From Micromonospora humi (lineage in GTDB: Bacteria; Actinomycetota; Actinomycetes; Mycobacteriales; Micromonosporaceae): a DNA stretch of 64,000 nucleotides. Position 1 is the first letter of the stretch. The number at the start of each line of letters is the position of its first letter. Both the position numbers and the translations under genes were made by a program. A model generated the notes under the pieces. It had not been told where the DNA came from and searched no databases. It worked only from the letters and a program-made list of their open reading frames with translations. Location: assembly GCF_900090105.1 (NCBI RefSeq), contig NZ_FMDM01000005.1:1-64000 (forward strand), in the 5' to 3' direction. Shown here in pieces: positions 27,982 to 36,601 of this stretch.

Positions 27982-28200
27982 CAGCCCTCCTCGGCGACGT
28001 GACTCCTGGCTGGGCCCCGTGTGCAGTCCAGCCTAGGCAACGAACCCCGCACGGCAAATGTCTCGAACGTCGTGTCCTGAAACACCGGCGGCGGACGATC
28101 TCGTGCCCGTACCGGAGAACGCATACGCCCGCGCAACGTCCCGGCGTCTTGGCTGAGGGAGAGGCGACCGCGACGACCGTCGACCGGAAGGAGCACGAGC

Positions 28201-28947
28201 ATGGGCAGGCATCCGACAGCCGGCGTCGGTTCGTCGGCTGGGGCGGTGGCGGGGCCGGTGGCTGAGGGGGGCGGCCCCCGCCGCACGCCGAGGACGGCGC
28301 TCGTCGTGCTCGCGGTCCTCGGCGTGGCCGCCGCGGTGCTCGCCGTGCGCCGACCGCTGTTGATGGCCGCTCCGGCCTGCCGGGCCGGGCGGTGGCACGG
28401 CTGCTTCGACACCGAGAACGGCGTCGTGCTCATGACGCTGGTCGGGCTGCCGCTGGCCGCGCTCGCGGTGACGGCCCTGGCGCGGTGGCGGCGCGCCGCC
28501 GGCGCCGGCTGGGCGTGGCGGTCGTCGCTGGCCGAGGTGGGGATGGTCTACGGCACGGTGCCGTTCGTCTGGATGACGCTGATGCCGGGTCCCGGAGCCG
28601 GTGTCGTTCCGGGCCGGGTGAGCCTGGTCCCGCTGCGCGACCTGGTCACCATGGGGCCGCTCGGGATCGGCGGGAACCTGCTGGTCCTCGCGGCGCTGGG
28701 GTTCTTCGCGCCGCTGCGGTTCGCCGCGTCGGCGTCCGTGCCGCGACTGCTCGCGCTCGGCGCGGCCTGCTCGGCGGCGATCGAGACGGCGCAGTACGTC
28801 CTGCGGCTGGACCGGGTGTCGTCCGTGGACGACGTGCTGGTCAACGCGGTCGGCGCCGCGCTGTTCGGGTTGGCCTCACGTCGCTGGTGGCGGACCTCGA
28901 CGCCGGCAACGGATCGGCCTCGACCGGTGCCGGCCCGGGCAGACTGA
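28201..28947 (+). CDS. VanZ-family membrane protein
   Basis: A protein of 248 residues with about five transmembrane helices. The VanZ signature is present in the second half: VSLVPLRDLV, a GNLLVLAALGFFAPL helix and SAAIETAQYVLRLDRVSSVDDVLVNAVGAALFG. VanZ-like proteins are linked to low-level teicoplanin resistance and envelope functions, but most members are uncharacterised. GGAAGGAGC precedes the ATG. The response regulator begins five bases after its stop. Confidence 0.88.
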   Translation: MGRHPTAGVGSSAGAVAGPVAEGGGPRRTPRTALVVLAVLGVAAAVLAVRRPLLMAAPACRAGRWHGCFDTENGVVLMTLVGLPLAALAVTALARWRRAAGAGWAWRSSLAEVGMVYGTVPFVWMTLMPGPGAGVVPGRVSLVPLRDLVTMGPLGIGGNLLVLAALGFFAPLRFAASASVPRLLALGAACSAAIETAQYVLRLDRVSSVDDVLVNAVGAALFGLASRRWWRTSTPATDRPRPVPARAD

Positions 28948-28952
28948 GTCAC

Positions 28953-29636
28953 ATGCGCGTACTCATCGTGGAGGACGAGCCCTACCTGGCCGAGGCGGTC
29001 CGGGACGGGCTGCGGCGGGAGGCGATCGCGGCCGACATCGCCGGCGACGGCGACTCCGCCCTGGAACTGCTCGGCGTCAACGCGTACGACCTGGCGGTGC
29101 TCGACCGGGACATCCCCGGCCCCTCCGGCGACGAGGTCGCCCGGCACATCGTCGCCTCCGGCAGCGGCATGCCGATCCTCATGCTCACCGCCGCCGACCG
29201 GATCGACGACAAGGCCTCCGGGTTCGAGCTGGGCGCCGACGACTATCTCACCAAGCCGTTCGAGCTGCGCGAACTCGTCCTGCGCCTGCGGGCGCTGGAC
29301 CGCCGGCGCGGGCACGCCCGGCCTCCGGTACGCCGGATCGCGGGCCTGCGGCTCGACCCCTTCCGCCGGGAGGTGTTCCGCGACGGGCGCCACGTCGCGC
29401 TCACCCGCAAGCAGTTCGCCGTGCTGGAGGTCCTGGTCGCCGCGGAGGGCGGCGTGGTCAGCGCCGAGGAACTGCTGGAACGGGCCTGGGACGCCCACGC
29501 GGACCCGTTCACCAACGCGGTGCGCATCACCGTCTCCGCGTTGCGCAAACGGCTCGGCGAACCGTGGGTGATCACCACCGTGCCCGGGGTCGGCTACCGC
29601 ATCGAGGCACCGGCGACCGGGGACGAGCGTGGCTAG
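28953..29636 (+). CDS. OmpR/PhoB-family response regulator
   Basis: A protein of 227 residues. The receiver domain starts MRVLIVEDEP and has the phospho-acceptor Asp51 in AVLDRDIPG and Lys in DDYLTKPF. The C-terminal winged helix (about 130-220) has LTRKQFAVLEVLVAAEGGVVS and the ending TVPGVGYRI. It is co-transcribed with the VanZ gene and overlaps the sensor kinase by 8 bp. Confidence 0.93.
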   Translation: MRVLIVEDEPYLAEAVRDGLRREAIAADIAGDGDSALELLGVNAYDLAVLDRDIPGPSGDEVARHIVASGSGMPILMLTAADRIDDKASGFELGADDYLTKPFELRELVLRLRALDRRRGHARPPVRRIAGLRLDPFRREVFRDGRHVALTRKQFAVLEVLVAAEGGVVSAEELLERAWDAHADPFTNAVRITVSALRKRLGEPWVITTVPGVGYRIEAPATGDERG

Positions 29637-30735
29637 GCGGCCGGGGTTGAGCGTGCGCGCCAAGCTCACCCTCAGCTACGCCGGGTTCCTCGTGCTGGCC
29701 GGCACCCTGCTGCTCACCGCGGTGTGGGTGTTCCTCCTGCGCTACGTCCCGGACCGGGCCATGCTCATCGTCCCCGGCTCCGCCGACACGCTCACCCCGG
29801 GCGTCTTCCCCGTCCGGTCCAACCTGCTGCGCGTCTTCGCGCCGAGAGCGGCCGAGACGCTGGCGTTCCTGCTGGCGTTCGGCCTGCTCGGCGGGTGGAT
29901 CCTCGCCGGCCGGATGCTCGCGCCGCTGACCCGGATCACCGAGGCGGCCCGAACGGCCGGGACCGGGTCGTTGTCGCGCCGGATCCGGATGCCGGGTCGA
30001 CGGGACGAGTTCCGGGAACTCTCCGACGCGTTCGACACGATGCTCGACCAACTCGAGTCGCACGTCGCCGAGCAGCAGCGGTTCGCCGCGAACGCCTCGC
30101 ACGAGCTGCGTACCCCGCTGGCGATCTCGCGGGCGCTGCTCGACGTGGCGCGCGACGACCCGGCGCGGGGTCGGGACGAACTCGTCGAGCGCCTGCACGA
30201 GGTCAACCGGCGGGCGATCGACCTCACCGAGGCGCTGTTGCTGCTCGGCCGCGGCGATCGCGGGGTGGTGACCCGCGAGCGGGTCGACCTCTCGCTCCTC
30301 GCGGAGGAGGCCGCCGAGACGCTGCTCCCGGTCGCCGAACAGCGAGGCGTCACGCTTGACGTCACCGGCGACGCGGCCCCGACCGGCGGCTCCGCCGAGC
30401 TGCTGCTGCGGATGGTGACGAACCTCGTCCAGAACGCCGTCGTCCACAACCTCCCCGACGGCGGCGCGGTCACGGTCCACACCGCGACGTCCGGTGGCAC
30501 GAGCGTGCTGCGGGTGGCGAACACCGGACCGACGCTCCCACCGGACCTGGTGCCGACGCTCACCGAGCCGTTCCGGCGCGGCACGGAACGGGTACGCGCC
30601 GACGGACACGCCGGGGCCGGCCTCGGCCTGGCCATCGTGCGGAGCGTCGTCCACGCCCACCACGGAACACTCGACCTGGCCCCCGGCCCGGACGGCGGGC
30701 TCGCCGTCACGGTGCGGCTGCCCGGCCCGTCCTGA
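29629..30735 (+). CDS. sensor histidine kinase
   Basis: A protein of 368 residues. Two transmembrane helices (about 13-38 and 76-95) border a short extracellular loop of only about 40 residues. A HAMP segment follows, then the phosphorylated His158 in ASHELRTPL, an N-box (NLVQNAVVHN) and GAGLGLAIV of the ATPase domain. The small loop suggests sensing within or at the membrane. It starts at a GTG overlapping the regulator. Together with VanZ this recalls envelope-stress or glycopeptide-response units, but there are no vanHAX genes. Confidence 0.92.
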   Translation: MARRPGLSVRAKLTLSYAGFLVLAGTLLLTAVWVFLLRYVPDRAMLIVPGSADTLTPGVFPVRSNLLRVFAPRAAETLAFLLAFGLLGGWILAGRMLAPLTRITEAARTAGTGSLSRRIRMPGRRDEFRELSDAFDTMLDQLESHVAEQQRFAANASHELRTPLAISRALLDVARDDPARGRDELVERLHEVNRRAIDLTEALLLLGRGDRGVVTRERVDLSLLAEEAAETLLPVAEQRGVTLDVTGDAAPTGGSAELLLRMVTNLVQNAVVHNLPDGGAVTVHTATSGGTSVLRVANTGPTLPPDLVPTLTEPFRRGTERVRADGHAGAGLGLAIVRSVVHAHHGTLDLAPGPDGGLAVTVRLPGPS

Positions 30736-30783
30736 CGCCTCGTGCGGCCGGATGCCGCCACGCCGACGGAACGTGCCTGCTCA

Positions 30784-30804
30784 GTGGCATCTCCCGGGTG
30801 CCAC
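30784..30804 (+). terminator. short hairpin after the two-component operon
   Basis: GTGGCA and TGCCAC pair across a nine-base CCCGGG-containing loop, about 50 bases after the kinase stop. The stem is short, so this is a weak call. Confidence 0.35.
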
Positions 30805-30887
30805 AGACTGGTGATCGGTAGCGACGGGGGAGACAGACGCGCCGTCGTGACTAAGCGCCCCATGCTGGGTGCACCCGAGGAGCATGC

Positions 30888-31847
30888 ATGGCCCAGGTCT
30901 TCGAGACGACGGATGTCGAGTTCGCCGAACAGATCCTCTCCGACAACTACGGCGGGGACGCCCGCATCGATGCCGCCGACTCCTTCCACAGCTTGCGGCT
31001 GGAGGCCGTCGCGATCCCTCCGTCGGCGCGGCTCGACCGGATCACCTTCGGCCTCCACTTCCATGTGCGGGCCGACGCGATCGGTGCGCTGGTCATCTGC
31101 CGGCTCGACACTGGTCGGCTGGCCTACCACCCGGCCGGTGACGAGGAGACCACCTATGGCACCGGCGACGCGTTCATCCCGATTCAGCCGGATCGCGGCT
31201 TCACCGCCACCTGCGCGGAAGCCGAATTCCACACGGCGGTCCTGGACCCGGCGCTCCTCATCGGCGTCGCGGAGACCGCACCCGGCCGTCGTTCCGAAGC
31301 CGTCCGGTTCACCAGCCACCAGCCCGCCTCCATGGACGCCGCCCAGACCTGGGACACCGTCTACACGTACGCCCGCGAGGCGGTCGAGATCGGGGTGACC
31401 GGGCAGCCGCTGCTGGCCGGGAGCATCGCCCGGCTGCTGGTCGCCACCGCATTGACCGTCTTCCCGAACAACACCCTCAGCGACCCCACGATCGAGGACC
31501 GCCACGACGCCCACCCTCAGATGCTGCGTCGCGCGATCACCTTCATCGAGGGGAACGGGCACCGGGACATCACCGTCGCCGAGATCGCCGCCGCGGCCCG
31601 CGTGACCATCCGCGCTGTGCGGCTGGCGTTCCGCCGGCATCTCGACACGACCCCGACCGCCTACCTGCGGTGGACGCGACTCGAGCGCGCCGATCAGGAA
31701 CTGCGCCGAGCGGAGCGGGCCGACGGTGTCACCGTCGCCGAGGTCGCCCGACGCTGGGGGTGGACCGGCACCGACCGGTTCGTCGCCGCCTACCGGCGAC
31801 GCTACGGCGTGCCACCCACCGAGTCCCCGCACGACCGGGCGCCGTGA
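30888..31847 (+). CDS. AraC-family transcriptional regulator
   Basis: A protein of 319 residues, the third AraC regulator of the window. The N-terminal part contains YGTGDAFIPIQPDRGF, typical of an AraC-type sensing domain. The DNA-binding part has TVAEIAAAARVTIRAVRLAFRRHLD and AEVARRWGWTGTDRFVAAYR. It shares ALTVFPNNT with the other two. GGAGC lies before the ATG. It stands between the two-component genes and the pectate lyase without an obvious partner. Confidence 0.88.
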   Translation: MAQVFETTDVEFAEQILSDNYGGDARIDAADSFHSLRLEAVAIPPSARLDRITFGLHFHVRADAIGALVICRLDTGRLAYHPAGDEETTYGTGDAFIPIQPDRGFTATCAEAEFHTAVLDPALLIGVAETAPGRRSEAVRFTSHQPASMDAAQTWDTVYTYAREAVEIGVTGQPLLAGSIARLLVATALTVFPNNTLSDPTIEDRHDAHPQMLRRAITFIEGNGHRDITVAEIAAAARVTIRAVRLAFRRHLDTTPTAYLRWTRLERADQELRRAERADGVTVAEVARRWGWTGTDRFVAAYRRRYGVPPTESPHDRAP

Positions 31848-31883
31848 ACGCCTGAGCGCGTACCCGGTCCGCGGCCGGCGGAC

Positions 31884-31912
31884 GCCGGCGTCACCGTCGC
31901 GGTGACACCGGC
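31884..31912. terminator. bidirectional terminator between AraC and pectate lyase genes
   Basis: GCCGGCGTCACC and GGTGACACCGGC form a 12-position stem with a single mismatch and a five-base loop. It lies between two convergent genes. Confidence 0.6.
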
Positions 31913-31924
31913 GCCGCCCGCTCG

Positions 31925-33586
31925 TTACGGCGTGACCACCCGGCCGCCGAAGGTCACCACGAGGCGACCGTCGGAGGCGAAGGACCAGCCGAGGGCGCCG
32001 GAGTACTGGGCGCACCGGGACCCGTTGCTGCCGGAGAAGAACTGGTTGGAGCTGTCGGAGTTGCCGACGATCCGGTCGTTCGAGCCGCCGCTGCACGAGG
32101 TGTTGTTCCGGAACACCGAGGAGCCGCCGTCGAAGTTGAAGTTCCGCTCGGTGTTGCCGATGCCGGCGTTGTTCGACACCGTCATCGCGCCGACGTTGCG
32201 GTTGTAGGTGAAACCGTGCTGGCCGTTGTGGTAGGCGATGTTGCCCCGGACGACGTGGTTCACCCCGATGTCCTCGCCGCCGAGCTTGAACCCGTTGCGG
32301 TCGCCGTTGCCGGCCTGGCCGCCGTTGCTCAGCGTGCCGTTGTCGTAGGCCAGGGACGACTCGATGGTCACCGCGCCGATCGCCCCGGTGTCGCTCTTGG
32401 TGTAGAGGTCGTAGCCGTCGTCGATGTTGTTGTGGGACACGGTCCAGCGGAAGACGTTGCCCGCGCCGACGGTGAGCTTCGGGGCGAACCCGTCGGCGTC
32501 CTCGCCGTCGGAGTCGACGTTGTCGTGCGACTCGGTGCTCACGATGAGGTTGTTGGCGGGCCACTGGTCGCGGGGCGCGTTGGCGACCAGCCGGGAGAGT
32601 TGGAGCCCGGAGTCCCGGTTGTGACGGGTCACCACCCGCTCGATGATGTTGTCGTTGCCGGCCAGCAGGATGCCGTTGTCCCCGGCCCGCTCGACGACGA
32701 TGCCGCGGATGTGCCACCACGACCCGCCCACCTGGAGGCCGCGGTTCGCCGGGTCCTCGCTCTGCGCCGAGAAGTTTAGGACCGGGGTCTCACCCGGGTA
32801 GGCGAAGATGTTCTTGCGCGCGCTCGACGTGCCGTTGTCGCCCTGGCCGATGGTGACGGTCTGGGTGTATCGGTAGGTGCCGCCGCGCAGGTAGATGGTG
32901 CCGCCAGCGGCGACCCGGGTGATCGCCGAGGCGAGCGTCGTCGGGTTCGCCTGCGTGCCGGCCGCGCCGTCGGTGCCGCTCGGCGCGACGTACAGCGTGC
33001 CGCTCGACGGTGGGGGCGTGGTCGGCGGCGGCGTGGTCGGCCCGCTGGTGGGCGGCGGCGTGGTCGGCGGCGGCGTGGTCGAACCCGAGGCGTACGTCTC
33101 GAACTCGGCGACCCTGGGGGTGCCGGTCGAGCTGGTGATCTCGAAGTTGATCTTCTTCAGCGAGGTGGCGGCGAAGGTGATGACCCCCGCGCCGGTGCCG
33201 GTGGCCAGCGTGGCGCCGGTGTCGTTGTTGACCACCCGCCAGGAACCGATGGCGCCGACCGCGCCGGCCGCCTCCCGGATGGCGATCGAGGCCACCGTGG
33301 TGGCGGCGCCCCACTTGATCGAGATGCGGCCGGTCGAGCCGGCCGGCGACCACCAGGTGCCCATGTCGCCGTCGGCCACATTGCCGTAGCTGGTGCCGCC
33401 GGCCTTGCTGGAACCGTCAGCGCCGGCACCGATACTGAGGTTCGTTGCATTGACGTTGACCGATTGATCTGCGGGCTTGCCGAATGCGCCGGACGCCTGC
33501 GTCACCGGCAGCGCCGCGACGACCGCGGTCACCGCCGCCACGGCGGTCCCGCCGGCGAGAAACTTGCGTCGCACGTCGATTCGCAC
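31925..33586 (-). CDS. secreted PL9-family pectate lyase with discoidin-like module
   Basis: A protein of 553 residues. The signal peptide covers about 1-33. A discoidin-like carbohydrate-binding module (about 42-167) and a Pro/Thr linker (168-196) lead to a right-handed beta-helix with repeated N-N-I-I-E and N-rich coils. The cluster HDNVDSDGEDADGFAPK has the acidic calcium ligands and the likely catalytic Lys370 of family PL9. It cleaves polygalacturonate by beta-elimination outside the cell and needs calcium. The GTG at 33586 follows GAGGAG. Confidence 0.9.
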   Translation of the reverse strand: MRIDVRRKFLAGGTAVAAVTAVVAALPVTQASGAFGKPADQSVNVNATNLSIGAGADGSSKAGGTSYGNVADGDMGTWWSPAGSTGRISIKWGAATTVASIAIREAAGAVGAIGSWRVVNNDTGATLATGTGAGVITFAATSLKKINFEITSSTGTPRVAEFETYASGSTTPPPTTPPPTSGPTTPPPTTPPPSSGTLYVAPSGTDGAAGTQANPTTLASAITRVAAGGTIYLRGGTYRYTQTVTIGQGDNGTSSARKNIFAYPGETPVLNFSAQSEDPANRGLQVGGSWWHIRGIVVERAGDNGILLAGNDNIIERVVTRHNRDSGLQLSRLVANAPRDQWPANNLIVSTESHDNVDSDGEDADGFAPKLTVGAGNVFRWTVSHNNIDDGYDLYTKSDTGAIGAVTIESSLAYDNGTLSNGGQAGNGDRNGFKLGGEDIGVNHVVRGNIAYHNGQHGFTYNRNVGAMTVSNNAGIGNTERNFNFDGGSSVFRNNTSCSGGSNDRIVGNSDSSNQFFSGSNGSRCAQYSGALGWSFASDGRLVVTFGGRVVTP

Positions 33587-33671
33587 AGTTACTCCTCAGG
33601 AGTAGGACAGGGTTTCGGGTGCGCACGTTCAGCCCGGCCAGGGATCGAAACATCGATGAAACACAGGCTAA

Positions 33672-33683
33672 GAAAGCGCTTAC
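33672..33683. promoter_or_regulatory. LacI-type operator of the pectate lyase gene
   Basis: GAAAGCGCTTAC (GTAAGCGCTTTC on the coding strand) is a dyad around AAGCGCTT with one mismatched pair. It lies about 86 bp upstream of the start codon. A second small dyad, CATCGATG, is at about 33650. The regulator is not in the window. Confidence 0.5.
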
Positions 33684-33746
33684 CGGCGAGGCAAGGGATT
33701 GGATGTGCAGGTTTGTTGCAGGCGCCGCCCGCGCCGCGCCGGGTGC

Positions 33747-33798
33747 AAGGCGGGGCCCCTTCTTAACGCCTCCGGTAGAGAAGGGGCCCCTTCTCACC
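33747..33798. repeat. dispersed GGGGCCCC intergenic repeat, copy A
   Basis: The segment has two inverted GGGGCCCCTTCT units separated by TAACGCCTCCGGTA. It closely matches the element at 46366-46452: both share AAGGCGGGG-CCC, CTTAACGC-TCCGGTA and GGGGCCC-TTCT. This points to a dispersed family of hairpin-forming intergenic repeats. It lies in the 345-bp gap between the divergent pectate lyase and tannase genes. Confidence 0.75.
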
Positions 33799-33804
33799 GA
33801 CGAC

Positions 33805-33864
33805 GGCTCCGTCGGCGGCTCCGTCGGCGGCTCCGACGGCGGCTCCGACGGCGGCTCCGTCGGC
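33805..33864. repeat. 12-bp tandem repeat, five copies
   Basis: Five direct copies of GGCTCCGTCGGC, two of them with A instead of T (GGCTCCGACGGC), run without interruption. The array sits 68 bp upstream of the tannase/feruloyl esterase start. The unit is a multiple of three, but neither strand shows a supported gene here. It may be a variable-number repeat that alters promoter spacing. Confidence 0.9.
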
Positions 33865-33931
33865 AGACCGAGGCGGAAGCCGTTCCGTGGCGGGATCCGC
33901 CGGGCGCGGGGCATCCGTAGCGTCGGCAGGC

Positions 33932-35416
33932 ATGAGGCGAACATTGACGGCCGTGCTGGTCGCCGTACCGATCATGGCCCTGCCGGCGCCGGCCGCCCAG
34001 GCCGCGCCCGGCGGATGCGCCGCACTGACCCGCCTGCCCGCTGTCGAGTCCGCGGTGGCGGGCGCCGACTACTGCGACGTCAGGGGCACGCTGCCGCCGC
34101 ACGAGCGGTACGAGATCAGGCTGCCGCTGCGGAACTGGACCGGGCAGTACGTCCAGCAGGGCTGCAGCGGCCTGTGCGGCGCCGTGCCCGAACTGACTCT
34201 GCCGCTGTTCGGTTTCCGGTGCGCACCGGCGGTCGACAAGCGGGTCGTGCTGGCCGCGTCCGACAGCGGGCACACCGGCACCGATCCCGGCGACGGCAAC
34301 TGGGGGGCGGACGACCCCGCCGCCCGGGTCGACTTCGGGCTGACCTCGGAACACAAGCTCAAGGTGGTCGTCGACGTCGTGACGAGGGCGTTCTACGGTC
34401 GCGGACCGACCTACCGGTACTTCGACGGTTGCTCCACCGGCGGCCGGCAGGGGCTGAACCTCGCCGAACGCTTCCCGGCCGACTTCGACGGCATCCTGGC
34501 CGGCGCGCCCGCGCACAATCTGGCGCCACTCGCCCTGTCCAACGCCTGGCTGGCGCAGAAGAACAAGGGTGACATCCTTCCGCCGGCGAAGCTGCCGGTG
34601 CTGCACGCCGCCGTCCAGCGGGCCTGCGGCGAGCTGATCGAGGACCCCCGGACCTGCGGCTTCCAGCCCTCGTCCATCCAGTGCGCGGGCGTCGACCGGC
34701 CCGACTGCCTGACCAGGGCCCAGGTCGCGGTCGCGGTGGCGGCCTATCGCGGGCCGTCCGACGCGCGGGGCCGCAACCTCTACAACGGCGGCTTCGCGTA
34801 CGGGTCGGAACTGAGCTGGAACGGCTGGTTCGTCGGGCCGGACCCGTTCGCGGCGAGGATCGGGCTGGCGTACTTCACGAACCTGGCCTACCCGAGGAAC
34901 CCGCCGGCCGACTTCACCCTGGACGACGTCACCTTCACCGAGGCCACCTTCGACCGGCTCCAGATCCTCGGCGACGCCATCTACAACGCGACGTCACCCG
35001 ACCTGTCCGCGTTCCGCGCGCACGGCGGCAAGCTGATCGTCTTCCACGGCTGGGCCGACGCGCAGATCTCGCCGTTCTCCACCCTGGACTGGTACGCCGC
35101 GGTCGAGCGGCACGCGGGCGGGTTCGCGGCGAGCCAGCGGTTCTCCCGGCTCTACCTGATCCCCGGCGGCTACCACTGCCTGTTCGGGCCGGAGGTGGAC
35201 CGGCCGAGCGAGATCGGCGTACCCGAGTTCCTGACGCCGCTGATGGCCTGGGTGGAGCGGGGCGAGACGCCCGACGCGATCGACGTGCCCACCATCACCG
35301 CCACCGACCCGCCCGAACTGGTGCGCTATCTCACCGTCGACCCGTCGGACGCGCTGTCACCGCCGCCGGCCGCACCGGGCAGCCTGAACGCGAACTACCA
35401 CTACATCGGGGACTAG
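33932..35416 (+). CDS. secreted tannase/feruloyl esterase family protein
   Basis: A protein of 494 residues with a signal peptide of about 25 residues (VPIMALPAPAAQA). The family's special triad is visible: Ser168 next to Cys167 in CSTGGRQ, Asp376 in HGWADAQISP, and His415 next to Cys416 in GGYHC. The two cysteines form the disulfide that positions the triad. It hydrolyses ester bonds of phenolic acids in tannins or in ferulated plant walls. The ATG at 33932 gives the natural signal peptide. It complements the neighbouring glycan-degrading enzymes. Confidence 0.9.
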   Translation: MRRTLTAVLVAVPIMALPAPAAQAAPGGCAALTRLPAVESAVAGADYCDVRGTLPPHERYEIRLPLRNWTGQYVQQGCSGLCGAVPELTLPLFGFRCAPAVDKRVVLAASDSGHTGTDPGDGNWGADDPAARVDFGLTSEHKLKVVVDVVTRAFYGRGPTYRYFDGCSTGGRQGLNLAERFPADFDGILAGAPAHNLAPLALSNAWLAQKNKGDILPPAKLPVLHAAVQRACGELIEDPRTCGFQPSSIQCAGVDRPDCLTRAQVAVAVAAYRGPSDARGRNLYNGGFAYGSELSWNGWFVGPDPFAARIGLAYFTNLAYPRNPPADFTLDDVTFTEATFDRLQILGDAIYNATSPDLSAFRAHGGKLIVFHGWADAQISPFSTLDWYAAVERHAGGFAASQRFSRLYLIPGGYHCLFGPEVDRPSEIGVPEFLTPLMAWVERGETPDAIDVPTITATDPPELVRYLTVDPSDALSPPPAAPGSLNANYHYIGD

Positions 35417-35602
35417 CGGGACGGGATCTTCGGTCCAGGGTTGGCCTGGGTGATTGTCGGGCTCGGGGTGATCATTCCCCCGGTCACGCCGGCGACCGGC
35501 CGCTCGGCCGCCACGGCTCCGGGCACGGACGGCGGGAAGCACGCATCCGCGTCGCGGATCCGCTCGTTGAACGGGGACGGCGGCACGCTGCGCCGCCGCT
35601 GA
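35417..35602 (+). pseudogene. remnant of an MFS (DHA2-type) transporter
   Basis: Directly after the tannase stop, the same frame stays open for 61 codons without a convincing start. It reads GPGLAWVIVGLGVIIPPVTPA and later ASASRIRSLNGDGGTLRR. This resembles a middle helix of drug:proton antiporters (GLGxGxxxPPxT) followed by the AGxASAxxNxSRQxGGTLG stretch. No other transporter part is present, so it would be a fragment. The similarity is short and judged by eye. Confidence 0.35.
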
Positions 35603-35634
35603 CCATTCCACCGATCCTCGCCCGGAGTCACGAG

Positions 35635-36492
35635 ATGCGGGACACCGACCGGTACGGCTACGGGCTGCGGATCCGCAGCCTCGGCCCGGTGGCCGAGCTG
35701 CCCTTGGCCGATCCGGCCGCCGACCATCCGCTCGTGCGCTTCCGGTACGACGACAGCACGCACCCGCCGGCACCGACCGGCGGGCCGGACGAGTGGCGGT
35801 GTGTCCGGTCGCTCGCCGACGGCCGGGTGCTGAGCCTGGACCGGCGGGCGGGCGCCGCCACCCTGCACGGGTCGCCGCCGACGCCCGACCTGCTGCCGCA
35901 CCCCTACCTGACGGCGGCGGCCACCGTCGTCAACCGGTGGGCGGGGCGGGAGAGCTTCCACGCGGGCTCGTTCGCCGCCGACGGTCGGGTGTGGGCGGTG
36001 CTCGGGGTGCGTACCGCCGGCAAGAGCAGCCTGCTCGCGGCGCTGGCGGCCGACGGCATCCCGGTGCTCTCCGACGACGTGCTCGTCACCGACGGCCGGT
36101 ACGGCTACGCCGGGCCGCGTTGCCTGGACCTGCGCGAGCCGGTGCCCGGCAGCGACCTCGCCACCGTTCCGGTCCGCTACGGCACCCGGCTGCGGGTCGC
36201 GCTGCCCCCGGTCCCCGACCGGCTGCCGGTCGGCGGCTGGTGTTTCCTGCGCTGGGGGGACGAACCGGCGCTGCGCCCGGTGCCGGCGACCGACCTGCTC
36301 GGCCGGCTCGCCGCGCGCCGCGCGTGGCCGGAGCTGCCCTCGGATCCGGCGGTGCTGTTCAGCTTGGCGACCCTGCCGGCGTGGGAGGTGGTCCGCCCGC
36401 GTGACTGGCGGGCGATGCCGGCGGTCCTCCGGCTGCTGCGGGACGCGACCGGCCGGGCGGTGCCGGCGGGGTCGACAACGGGTGGGCGGTGA
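35635..36492 (+). CDS. HPr-kinase-like protein (RiPP-associated type)
   Basis: A protein of 285 residues. The P-loop is GVRTAGKS (124-131), followed by the HPr-kinase-like VLSDDVLVTDG. The start YGYGLRIRSLGPVAELP recalls the short N-terminal domain of HPr-kinase homologues found in lasso-peptide clusters, where a relative (ThcoK with paeninodin) phosphorylates a C-terminal Ser. It is too short and divergent to be a true phosphotransferase-system HPr kinase. GGAG lies seven bases before the ATG. A lasso-leader-type peptide gene converges on it at 36602-36751, but no cyclase or leader peptidase is in the window. Confidence 0.75.
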   Translation: MRDTDRYGYGLRIRSLGPVAELPLADPAADHPLVRFRYDDSTHPPAPTGGPDEWRCVRSLADGRVLSLDRRAGAATLHGSPPTPDLLPHPYLTAAATVVNRWAGRESFHAGSFAADGRVWAVLGVRTAGKSSLLAALAADGIPVLSDDVLVTDGRYGYAGPRCLDLREPVPGSDLATVPVRYGTRLRVALPPVPDRLPVGGWCFLRWGDEPALRPVPATDLLGRLAARRAWPELPSDPAVLFSLATLPAWEVVRPRDWRAMPAVLRLLRDATGRAVPAGSTTGGR

Positions 36493-36601
36493 GCCAGAGC
36501 TGCTCGGCCGGGGCCGTCCCCGGCGGGATCGGCGAAGGCGGTACGGCCGTCGAACCCGTGGGTGGCCGCCCGCACCTCGACGGTCATCGGCCGGTGACCG
36601 G

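Noticed and set aside
33747..33864. The inverted and tandem repeats considered as a CRISPR array.
   Set aside because: Tandem units are contiguous 12-mers without spacers and there are no cas genes.
36177..36587. A minus-strand frame of 136 codons after the RiPP precursor, considered as a lasso-processing gene.
   Set aside because: Most of it is antisense to the HPr-kinase-like gene, its sequence is Arg/Ser/Gly-rich, and it matches no RRE, peptidase or cyclase pattern that I know.
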